Source: Mageeibacillus sp. UBA5442
GTDB lineage: Bacteria; Bacillota; Clostridia; Saccharofermentanales; DTU023
Assembly: GCA_002427475.1 (NCBI GenBank)
Contig: DIRG01000078.1
Span: 1 to 5,034, forward strand
Length of the DNA: 5,034 bases
Reading direction: 5' to 3'
In this document: positions 1 through 5,034 of the stretch, piece by piece
Position numbering within the stretch: the first letter of the stretch is position 1
Layout: each line of letters opens with the position of its first letter
Position numbers and translations under genes: made by a program
Notes under the pieces: generated by a model
What the model saw: only the letters and a program-made list of their open reading frames with translations
Databases searched by the model: none
Told to the model about the DNA's origin: nothing

Positions 1-1416
1 AATACCTCAGTCGCTCTACGCGAACCCTCCATGGGACCTGTCTTCGGTATAAAAGGCGGAGCAGCAGGCGGCGGTTATGCACAGGTAGTGCCGATGGAAG
101 ATTTGAATCTGCATTTTACAGGCGATTTCCATGCTATCGGAGCAGCAAACAACTTATTGGCAGCCATGCTGGACAACCATATCCAACAGGGTAATAGTCT
201 CAATATCGACCCACGTCAAATAACCTGGAAACGCGTAGTTGACATGAATGATCGTCAGCTGAGATTTGTTGTCGACGGTCTTGGTGGGAAAGCGAACGGA
301 AGCCCCCGCGAAGACGGTTTTGATATTACTGTTGCGTCAGAAGTCATGGCAATATTCTGCTTGGCGACCGGCTTAGAAGACTTGAAAGAACGTTTCTCCA
401 AAATAGTGGTTGCTTACACCTATGATGGCAAACCTGTTACCTGCGCAGACCTCAAGGCGGAAGGCGCAATGACAGCTTTATTGAAAGACGCCATCAAACC
501 TAATCTGGTTCAGACCCTTGAAGGTACTCCGGCCTTTGTTCACGGTGGACCTTTCGCCAATATCGCCCACGGCTGCAACAGCATCTTGGCTACAAAACTG
601 GCATTGAATAAGTTTGATTACCTAATTACTGAAGCCGGCTTTGGTGGTGACCTAGGAGCCGAAAAATTCATCGATATTAAGTGCCGCGCTGCAGGTCTCA
701 GACCTGATGCAGTAGTAGTTGTTGCTACAGTTCGTGCTCTTAAGATGCATGGTGGTGTTGCCAAAGCTGATTTGAAGGCAGAAAATCTTGAGGCCTTAGC
801 GGAAGGCATGCCCAACCTGCTACAGCACGTTGAAAACATGCAAGAGATCTTCAAACTTCCCGTCGTAGTCGCTATTAACCGTTTCCCTGATGACAGTGAA
901 GCAGAGCTCGAACTAGTGCGTGAAGAATGCAAGAAGCTGAATGTTAACGTTGCTTTGTCCGAAGTTTGGGGTAAGGGCGGCGAAGGCGGTCTGGAACTTG
1001 CAGAAGAAGTCATTCGCGTTGTCGAAGCAGGCTCAGACAGAACACCTCATTATACCTACGAGCTCGACACTACTATTGAAGAGAAGGTCGAAGCCATTGC
1101 CAAACGTATGTATCGTGCAGACGGCGTTGTTTTCACAAATAAGGCTCGCAAGCAAATTAAAGTCTTGACAGAAAACGGCTTCGGAAATCTACCTGTGTGT
1201 ATGGCGAAAACTCAGTATTCATTCTCAGATGATCCGGCACTGATCGGCGCACCTCGCGGTTTTGAAATTACTGTGTCCAACTTAAAAGTCTCTGCCGGTG
1301 CAGGCTTTATCGTTGCTTTAACCGGTGAAGTGATGACCATGCCGGGACTGCCGCGCGTACCTTCTGCCGAGAAGATCGATGTCGACGCTAACGGTAAGAT
1401 TTCAGGTTTGTTCTAA
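1..1416 (+). CDS. fhs: Formate--tetrahydrofolate ligase, 5'-truncated by window edge
   Basis: This cytoplasmic enzyme joins formate to tetrahydrofolate using ATP, giving 10-formyl-tetrahydrofolate, ADP and phosphate. It supplies one-carbon units for purines and formyl-Met-tRNA and, in acetogens, the methyl branch of the Wood-Ljungdahl pathway. The frame is open from base 1, and the first codons (NTSVALREPS) already match the family, so the gene begins upstream. The ATG at 31 is internal, not the start. Both family signatures are visible: GIKGGAAGGGY at window residues 16-26 and VATVRALKMHGG at 241-252. Also present are TPAFVHGGPFANIAHGCNSI at 176-195, VWGKGGEGG and the C-terminal MPGLPRVP...ISGLF. 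The 471 codons seen, against about 555-560 in the family, mean roughly 85-90 N-terminal residues are missing, including the ATP-binding P-loop. No frameshift or internal stop is seen. The gene ends in TAA and is followed by its own terminator, so it is probably not cotranscribed with the next gene. Confidence 0.98.
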   Translation, partial: NTSVALREPSMGPVFGIKGGAAGGGYAQVVPMEDLNLHFTGDFHAIGAANNLLAAMLDNHIQQGNSLNIDPRQITWKRVVDMNDRQLRFVVDGLGGKANGSPREDGFDITVASEVMAIFCLATGLEDLKERFSKIVVAYTYDGKPVTCADLKAEGAMTALLKDAIKPNLVQTLEGTPAFVHGGPFANIAHGCNSILATKLALNKFDYLITEAGFGGDLGAEKFIDIKCRAAGLRPDAVVVVATVRALKMHGGVAKADLKAENLEALAEGMPNLLQHVENMQEIFKLPVVVAINRFPDDSEAELELVREECKKLNVNVALSEVWGKGGEGGLELAEEVIRVVEAGSDRTPHYTYELDTTIEEKVEAIAKRMYRADGVVFTNKARKQIKVLTENGFGNLPVCMAKTQYSFSDDPALIGAPRGFEITVSNLKVSAGAGFIVALTGEVMTMPGLPRVPSAEKIDVDANGKISGLF

Positions 1417-1450
1417 TTCAGACTTGATCTCTTCACAATTTTAGTATTTA

Positions 1451-1485
1451 ATGGGGGTTGCTAAAAATAGCAGCCCCTATTTTTA
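1451..1485 (+). terminator. Rho-independent terminator of fhs
   Basis: A 13-bp stem including two G-U wobbles is formed by 1451-1463 pairing with 1468-1480, with an AAAA loop at 1464-1467. The core is GGGGTTGCTA against TAGCAGCCCC. A T run (1480-1484) follows directly. It lies 34 nt after the fhs stop codon. The reverse strand lacks a good T tract, so it should mainly stop + strand transcription. Confidence 0.9.
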
Positions 1486-1545
1486 TAATATTTCACTGAC
1501 GTTTTATTAAATGTTAAAATTTCGAATCAAAACACAACATTTCTT

Positions 1546-1575
1546 TATGCATGAGTTTTATGCTTATGCTAGAAT
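1546..1575 (+). promoter_or_regulatory. Candidate promoter for the regulator-ftsEX operon
   Basis: TGC-TAGAAT at 1567-1575 is an extended -10 element with five of six matches to TATAAT. The best -35 is poor: TATGCA at 1546-1551, spacing 18. This would give a leader of about 80 nt before the ATG at 1661. A rival candidate is TTCACT (1491-1496) with TAAAAT (1515-1520), spacing 18. A promoter is expected somewhere between 1486 and about 1640, because fhs ends in a strong terminator. The sequence does not settle which one is used. Confidence 0.35.
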
Positions 1576-1615
1576 ACCGTTAAATGAATGTGAAATATCT
1601 TTGACCATTCGCATG

Positions 1616-1637
1616 ATCGCTCTTGAGCGGTATTTTT
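1616..1637 (+). promoter_or_regulatory. Leader hairpin with short T tract before the regulator gene
   Basis: Bases 1616-1621 pair with 1626-1631 (ATCGCT against AGCGGT, one wobble). They enclose CTTG, in which C1622 and G1625 may also pair. A five-T run (1633-1637) follows. It sits just before the Shine-Dalgarno sequence at 1646-1655. It could be a weak attenuator, an operator palindrome or an mRNA structure affecting translation. The stem is short, so chance is possible. Confidence 0.35.
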
Positions 1638-1660
1638 AAAGCGTCAGGAAAGGTGCAAAA

Positions 1661-2794
1661 ATGGAAGAATTAAAAAAATACATGCAGGAAGCCGCAAGCT
1701 TTATGGATCGTACAGCTGGTGTGCTGAACGAAGAAGGTTTAGTGTTGGCATCAACAGATAGTCAACTCGAAAACACAGAGGACTCGGCAGCTCAGGCAGT
1801 CTTAGCGTCTGATGAGCATATAGTTTTCAGTGGAGACCGCGCTTATATCAAGATTGATCGCGCCGCACGCAAGAGTTATATCTGCTTCGTGGATGGCACT
1901 GATGAACAGTCTCAGGTCTACCTTGAATTACTAAAGCGCTGGATCGAATCAAGTTATGTCGAGAAAGACAACGCTGAAGAGAGAGAGACGTTCATCAAGA
2001 ATGTCCTGCTGGAAAATGAATTGCCCGGTGACGTTCCGCTGAAAGCCAGAGATCTGAAAATCGCTTATCCCGTACCGCGTCAACTGTACATTGTCAGAGT
2101 CAACGCAGGCAAATCCGCTGATGTACTTACCGTGCTGGAACATCTCTTCCCTGATTGGGAACGCAATTTTGTCTTTCCGATGGATGAAGAGAATATCGTT
2201 ATCATGTTGGAAATACATTCCGGTGACAAAGCGCTTAGTGCCAGTGAAGAAGCTTCTTTAATTCTCGACACAATTAACACAGAAGCGAAAACTCATGCTT
2301 ACATCGGCGTCAGCATGCCGGCGGAAACCTTGAAAGATACCGCGAAATCATATCGCGAAGCTTCCATGGCTTTGATCGTCGGGCAGATTTTCGATGAAGA
2401 GTCGAGCATTATGCGTTATGACAAGCTAGGTTTGGGACGCTTGATTTATCAGCTTCCGAAAACTCTATGTGAGCTTTTCCTTTCTGAAGTGTTTGAAGAA
2501 GGTGCCTATGAAGCGTTGGATGAAGAGACTCTGCTCACTATTCAGAAGTTCTTCGAGAACAACTTGAATGGCAGCGAGACCAGCCGTCAGCTTTTTGTAC
2601 ACCGTAATACCCTAGTTTACAGATTAGATAAAGTAGAAAAGATCACCGGTTTGGATCTGCGCAATTTTGATGACGCAGTTCTCTTTAAGCTGGCACAGAT
2701 GGTGCGGAAGTATCTTGAGTATCAAGATACAGACAAGAAAACCGCCGTCAGTGTGCGTAGCGATAAATCAGACGATTCCATACCGGTTATTTAA
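1661..2794 (+). CDS. PucR/CdaR-family transcriptional regulator
   Basis: This is a 377-residue soluble protein with no signal peptide or membrane segment. The C-terminal part (about residues 288-350) is the helix-turn-helix of the PucR/CdaR group. The sequence LFVHRNTLVYRLDKVEKITG (311-330), followed by LDLRNFDDAVLFKLA, is its characteristic pattern, with a preceding helix LLTIQKFFENNLNGSETSRQ. The middle (about 136-245) fits the degenerate GGDEF-like domain usual in this family: a strand at QLYIVRVNAG and another at NIVIMLEIHSG, then AYIGVSMPAETLKDTAKSYREASMAL. The N-terminal 100 residues may be the sensor domain but I do not recognise them, so the ligand is unknown. A charged tail of about 25 residues (DTDKKTAVSVRSDKSDDS) follows the DNA-binding domain. 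The start at ATG 1661 is supported by AGGAAAGGTG at 1646-1655. The ftsE start lies about 30 nt downstream, suggesting cotranscription. Local control of ftsEX is an inference; members regulate diverse catabolic genes. Confidence 0.85.
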   Translation: MEELKKYMQEAASFMDRTAGVLNEEGLVLASTDSQLENTEDSAAQAVLASDEHIVFSGDRAYIKIDRAARKSYICFVDGTDEQSQVYLELLKRWIESSYVEKDNAEERETFIKNVLLENELPGDVPLKARDLKIAYPVPRQLYIVRVNAGKSADVLTVLEHLFPDWERNFVFPMDEENIVIMLEIHSGDKALSASEEASLILDTINTEAKTHAYIGVSMPAETLKDTAKSYREASMALIVGQIFDEESSIMRYDKLGLGRLIYQLPKTLCELFLSEVFEEGAYEALDEETLLTIQKFFENNLNGSETSRQLFVHRNTLVYRLDKVEKITGLDLRNFDDAVLFKLAQMVRKYLEYQDTDKKTAVSVRSDKSDDSIPVI

Positions 2795-2813
2795 GAAGAT
2801 ATTGGAATAATTT

Positions 2814-2818
2814 AGAAG
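2814..2818 (+). promoter_or_regulatory. Ribosome binding site that decides the ftsE start
   Basis: AGAAG at 2814-2818 directly abuts the ATG at 2819, which is too close for initiation there. It lies 6 nt before the ATG at 2825, a normal distance. The match to the Shine-Dalgarno consensus is imperfect, so initiation may be modest or may depend on coupling to the preceding gene, whose stop is at 2792-2794. Confidence 0.5.
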
Positions 2819-2824
2819 ATGAGC

Positions 2825-3856
2825 ATGATTGAGTTTAAGGGTGTCAATAAGATTTATCCTAATGGCACCCGAGCTTTAAACGATGTTTCCTTCAAAGTAG
2901 AGCCCGGAGAATTTGTCTTTGTTATAGGCGAGAGCGGGGCAGGAAAATCAACCATAGTTAAAATGCTAACTTGCGAAGAGCGGCCCAGTTCGGGTGAGGT
3001 CATTTTGGATGGCCAAGCTGTATCTGAACTGCCGAGCAAGTATGTACCATTTTTGCGACGCAAAGTCGGAATGATATTTCAGGATTTCAGGTTGATCTCC
3101 TCCCGTACTGTAGCGGAAAATGTTGCTTATGCGATGGAAGTTACAGGAGCTTCACCTAAAGAGATAAAAAGACGAGTTCCCCTGGTTCTTTCTGTTGTTG
3201 GCTTAAAAAACAAGGCAGATGTATACCCTGATCAACTGTCAGGTGGTGAAGGGCAGCGCGTTGGCATTGCCAGAGCCTTAGTTAATAATCCGCGTTTAAT
3301 ACTTGCGGATGAGCCTACCGGAAACCTCGACCCGGTTAATGGTGAAGCCATCATGGCGTTATTGGAGCGGATTAATCGCAACGGTACCACCATTATCGCT
3401 TGTACCCATGACCAAAACCTCGTAAATAAAATGCAGAAACGGGTTATGCAACTCGACAGGGGAGAATTATCCCGTGATGAGCATTGCGGTAACTACTATT
3501 GCATGTCCGAAGACGAAATTCGGCCGATTGAGACTAGCAGAGTGTTCAAACAGAACCATGACTACAGCGAGGCCGAGGAAGTTATTGTCTCCGCTGAAAC
3601 CGGCGAGTTAGACATCATAGATCTGTCTCCCTCAGATAGAAACATTGATTTATTTGAAAACCTGCGCCAAGACAGTGAAAGCCGTCGTTCAAGGACTTCA
3701 TCCTTTGATAGAACTGAGGAAATGAAAGAAATTTTAAAAAGAATTGATGAACGCGTAAAAAAGCGAGAAGCACAACGTAGTCAGGATGGTTTGCTTTCAA
3801 CACAAGAAACTGCACGTGCCTACGAAGAAAACAACACAGATCACGGAGATTACTAG
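2825..3856 (+). CDS. ftsE: Cell division ATP-binding protein FtsE with long C-terminal extension
   Basis: FtsE is the cytoplasmic ATPase that pairs with FtsX. ATP hydrolysis is passed through FtsX to switch on peptidoglycan hydrolases outside the cell. All ABC motifs are intact (numbering from the ATG at 2825): Walker A GESGAGKST at 35-43, Q-loop FQDF with Q86, signature LSGGEGQR at 138-145, Walker B with catalytic Glu LILADEPTGNLD at 158-169, and H-loop His in CTHD at 195. The start at 2825 gives MIEFKGVNKIYPNGT, like other FtsE N-termini, and has better ribosome-site spacing; the ATG at 2819 would add only Met-Ser. Typical FtsE is about 220-230 residues, but this one is 343. The extra part from about residue 231 is charged and low in complexity: an acidic stretch, a Ser/Arg patch (SESRRSRTSS), a likely amphipathic helix or coiled coil (EEMKEILKRIDERVKKREAQ) and an acidic tail. 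The extension is in frame and ends just before ftsX, so it is not a read-through of another gene. Confidence 0.95.
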   Translation: MIEFKGVNKIYPNGTRALNDVSFKVEPGEFVFVIGESGAGKSTIVKMLTCEERPSSGEVILDGQAVSELPSKYVPFLRRKVGMIFQDFRLISSRTVAENVAYAMEVTGASPKEIKRRVPLVLSVVGLKNKADVYPDQLSGGEGQRVGIARALVNNPRLILADEPTGNLDPVNGEAIMALLERINRNGTTIIACTHDQNLVNKMQKRVMQLDRGELSRDEHCGNYYCMSEDEIRPIETSRVFKQNHDYSEAEEVIVSAETGELDIIDLSPSDRNIDLFENLRQDSESRRSRTSSFDRTEEMKEILKRIDERVKKREAQRSQDGLLSTQETARAYEENNTDHGDY

Positions 3857-3858
3857 AC

Positions 3859-4761
3859 ATGAAAGTTAATGAATTCCGTTATTCGGTGAAGTCTGGTTTT
3901 CGCAACCTTGGCCGTCATCCCTTTTTACTCTTTGCATCAGTTACAACGCTTGCTTTGATGTTGTTCTTGTTGAGTATATTTGTTGTATTTTCACTTAATG
4001 CTTCTAACTTGTCGGAGATTGCTTCTCAGCAACCACCTATTACAATATCCATGCGCGTGCAAGCTGAGAAAGCGAGTATTGAGCAGATGCGAAATTTCCT
4101 TTCGAGTCGATCCGAGGATATCGTTGAGTACGCAGAATTTACCCCTGCAATGAACTTTGCAAACTTCAAAGAAGACATGGGTAAAGATGAGCTGTGGGAA
4201 GATTTTTCGATAGAAGACAATATCCCTTATACCTTCAATGTTCGCCTCGCTGACCCGGGTGAGGGAGAAGAATTCAAGAGCAATGTTGAGGCCATGCCTG
4301 ATGTCTACGAAGTGCTGATGGAGTCTGAAGTGATGAGCTTCCTAGACAAAGTCACACGTTGGACCAATCGTATTGGTTTCATTGTCTTTATTGTACTTTC
4401 TGTTGTGTCCGCACTGATAGTAGCTAATATGATTAGAGTCGCTGTCTTATCGCGTTCACACGAAATAAATATAATGAAATATCTGGGGGCGACTAAAGGT
4501 TTTATTCAACTGCCTTTCATCATTGAAGGTTTAGTGTCGGGCTTTATCGGCGCTTTATTGGCTAGCCTTGCATCCGGTTTACTGTATGTTTACATTCAGG
4601 GACGTTTCGATTCAGGTTTAAGCAACATTAGCAGTGGTGTCTTTTCTTTGTTACCTAATTCATCAGTGATAGGGACGATTACCCTAATCAATATGGGAGT
4701 AGCTTTTGTCCTGTGCCTTGTCGCTAGTATGCTTTCTGTACGCAAACACAGCAATGTCTAA
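3859..4761 (+). CDS. ftsX: Cell division protein FtsX, membrane partner of FtsE
   Basis: FtsX is the integral membrane subunit of the FtsEX complex. It uses the ABC-transporter fold to control peptidoglycan hydrolases rather than to move a substrate. The 300 residues match the usual length and topology: a cytoplasmic start NEFRYSVKSGFRNLGRHP, TM1 at about 22-46, an extracellular domain at about 47-168, then TM2 (about 171-196), TM3 (about 218-246) and TM4 (about 270-293). The extracellular domain keeps the family pattern NIPYTFNVRLADP (121-133). The cytoplasmic loop SRSHEINIMKYLGATKGFI (198-216), followed by PFIIEG, is the FtsX/MacB-type coupling region that meets FtsE. The ATG is 2 nt after the ftsE stop, and GGAG at 3845-3848 inside the ftsE end serves as the ribosome site, so translation is likely coupled. 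The gene ends in tandem in-frame stops (TAA TAG). In Gram-positive bacteria the extracellular domain engages hydrolases such as PcsB or CwlO; the partner here is not identified. Confidence 0.96.
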   Translation: MKVNEFRYSVKSGFRNLGRHPFLLFASVTTLALMLFLLSIFVVFSLNASNLSEIASQQPPITISMRVQAEKASIEQMRNFLSSRSEDIVEYAEFTPAMNFANFKEDMGKDELWEDFSIEDNIPYTFNVRLADPGEGEEFKSNVEAMPDVYEVLMESEVMSFLDKVTRWTNRIGFIVFIVLSVVSALIVANMIRVAVLSRSHEINIMKYLGATKGFIQLPFIIEGLVSGFIGALLASLASGLLYVYIQGRFDSGLSNISSGVFSLLPNSSVIGTITLINMGVAFVLCLVASMLSVRKHSNV

Positions 4762-4767
4762 TAGCTG

Positions 4768-4800
4768 CTCGATGTTACATCGGAGATTTATTTTATTTTT
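4768..4800 (+). terminator. Probable intrinsic terminator after ftsX
   Basis: CTCGATG (4768-4774), loop TTA, then CATC-G-GAG (4778-4785) form a 7-bp stem with one bulged G. It is followed by the T-rich stretch ATTTATTTTATTTTT (4786-4800). It lies 6 nt after the ftsX stop. The stem is short and the T tract is interrupted, so termination may be partial. Confidence 0.6.
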
Positions 4801-4826
4801 AAAATTGTAAATTTCAAAATATTTTT

Positions 4827-4845
4827 AAATGATTGTTATTCATTT
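4827..4845 (+). repeat. AT-rich inverted repeat upstream of the -35 element
   Basis: AAATGA (4827-4832) and TCATTT (4840-4845) are perfect 6-bp inverted arms around a 7-nt spacer. The element ends 8 nt before the -35 of the promoter at 4854. It could be an operator or activator site. In such AT-rich DNA a chance match is quite possible. Confidence 0.3.
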
Positions 4846-4853
4846 GTAATTTA

Positions 4854-4882
4854 TAGACATCAAAATGATGGTATTGTAAAAT
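4854..4882 (+). promoter_or_regulatory. Sigma-A-type promoter for the downstream exported-protein gene
   Basis: TAGACA (4854-4859) and TAAAAT (4877-4882) each match five of six consensus bases of TTGACA and TATAAT, with the ideal 17-nt spacer. The DNA from about 4786 to 4853 is almost purely A/T, as in promoter UP elements. Transcription would start near 4889, giving a leader of about 30 nt. The ftsX terminator just upstream supports separate transcription of the next gene. Confidence 0.65.
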
Positions 4883-4889
4883 GTGCAGC

Positions 4890-4905
4890 AGCGGATATTT
4901 CCGCT
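4890..4905 (+). promoter_or_regulatory. 5' leader hairpin next to the ribosome binding site
   Basis: AGCGGA (4890-4895) pairs perfectly with TCCGCT (4900-4905) around a TATT loop. It would lie at the very 5' end of the transcript from the promoter at 4854-4882, 1 nt before AGGAG. Such 5' hairpins can stabilise mRNA in Firmicutes; a role here is inferred. Confidence 0.45.
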
Positions 4906-4906
4906 C

Positions 4907-4911
4907 AGGAG
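4907..4911 (+). promoter_or_regulatory. Ribosome binding site that selects a TTG start
   Basis: AGGAG lies 7 nt before the TTG at 4919, an optimal distance. It is only 3 nt before the ATG at 4915, whose frame closes after seven codons at TAA 4936-4938. The spacing therefore favours TTG, which opens a frame encoding a signal peptide. Confidence 0.7.
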
Positions 4912-4918
4912 ATTATGG

Positions 4919-5034
4919 TTGAAATCACAAGTGACTAAATCAAGATCTAAATATTTATATTTCGTACGCTTAAGTTCTCTGTTTTTGGCTTTATGTTTAG
5001 CCCTCGTTTTATTTATGCCTATTTCTGCAAACGC
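4919..5034 (+). CDS. N-terminus of an exported protein (signal peptide), truncated by window end
   Basis: Only the first 38 codons are in the window and the frame stays open to the end. The TTG start is preceded by AGGAG at 7 nt. The in-frame GTG at 4883 has no ribosome site, and a stop lies upstream of it at 4877-4879. The translation has a classic signal peptide: a basic n-region MKSQVTKSRSKYLYFVR, a hydrophobic core of about 16 residues (LSSLFLALCLALVLFM), then PISAN-A, which offers an A-N-A signal peptidase I site at the last visible residues. The Cys in the core is preceded by Leu, so a lipoprotein box is unlikely. The mature protein is outside the window and its function cannot be read. 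Directly after ftsEX in Firmicutes one often finds an exported peptidoglycan hydrolase or coiled-coil M23 peptidase, or a carboxy-terminal processing protease, so these are the leading guesses. The gene has its own promoter and hairpin leader. Confidence 0.75.
   Translation, partial: MKSQVTKSRSKYLYFVRLSSLFLALCLALVLFMPISAN

Noticed and set aside
618..1013. Long antisense ORF inside fhs.
   Set aside because: The Ser/Pro-rich translation is a shadow of the strongly conserved fhs frame, with no ribosome site or recognisable family.
941..1168. Second + strand ORF in another frame within fhs.
   Set aside because: It lies wholly inside a highly conserved enzyme gene and shows no protein family features.
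1547..1639. A 30-codon ORF (MHEFYAYARI...) before the regulator, ending at the leader hairpin, resembling a leader peptide.
   Set aside because: There is no Shine-Dalgarno sequence before its ATG, no run of regulatory codons, and it overlaps the best -10 candidate. Probably chance.
3615..3860. Antisense ORF opposite the ftsE extension.
   Set aside because: It is opposite an in-frame extension with normal codon use. It has no promoter or ribosome site that I can see, and its translation is not recognisable.
4827..4845. Possible Fur/PerR-like box.
   Set aside because: The TGA/TCA spacing is 7 nt rather than the 9 nt of the TGATAATNATTATCA core, and only AT richness matches.
4915..4938. ATG-started mini-ORF of seven codons overlapping the TTG start.
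   Set aside because: It is only 3 nt from AGGAG, too close for good initiation, and it stops at once. The TTG frame explains the ribosome site better.
4985..4998. Possible lipoprotein box at the Cys in the signal peptide core.
   Set aside because: The residue before Cys is Leu, not Gly/Ala/Ser, and the Cys sits in mid-core. The A-N-A site at the end fits signal peptidase I.
1..5034. Search by eye for mobile elements, CRISPR arrays, defence genes, tRNA or riboswitches.
   Set aside because: No transposase or integrase motifs, direct repeat arrays, cloverleaf or known riboswitch core were seen. Nearly all DNA is explained by housekeeping genes and their control regions.

Overview
The window reads as ordinary chromosomal DNA from a low-to-medium GC, Gram-positive anaerobe, most likely Clostridia. 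Formate-tetrahydrofolate ligase, a PucR/CdaR-type regulator beside ftsEX, AGGAG-type ribosome binding sites and hairpin-plus-T-tract terminators all fit this. I cannot name a genus. All recognisable genes are on the + strand. I see no mobile element, CRISPR array, tRNA or rRNA.

Layout: (1) 1-1416 is the 3' five-sixths of fhs, closed by a strong intrinsic terminator at 1451-1485. (2) 1417-1660 is intergenic. It holds that terminator, weak promoter candidates and a small hairpin just before the ribosome binding site of the next gene. (3) 1661-2794 encodes a PucR/CdaR-family regulator, followed after about 30 nt by ftsE and then, 2 nt after ftsE, by ftsX. This looks like one operon, ended by a probable terminator at 4768-4800. 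(4) 4801-4918 is very AT-rich. It carries a near-consensus sigma-A promoter (TAGACA-N17-TAAAAT), a 5' hairpin and a clear AGGAG. (5) 4919-5034 is the start of a TTG-initiated gene for an exported protein, cut by the window end just after its signal peptide.

How the genes relate: FtsE (cytoplasmic ATPase) and FtsX (four-helix membrane protein) form the complex that drives peptidoglycan hydrolases at division or elongation sites. The exported protein immediately downstream is a natural candidate for an FtsX-controlled hydrolase or an exported protease, but its mature part lies outside the window. The regulator may control the ftsEX operon or something unlinked. fhs is a separate one-carbon metabolism unit.

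The points most worth a second look are the roughly 110-residue charged C-terminal extension on FtsE, the TTG-started exported gene with its own promoter, and the similar hairpin/Shine-Dalgarno layout in the two leader regions. I found no convincing sign of an entirely new system.
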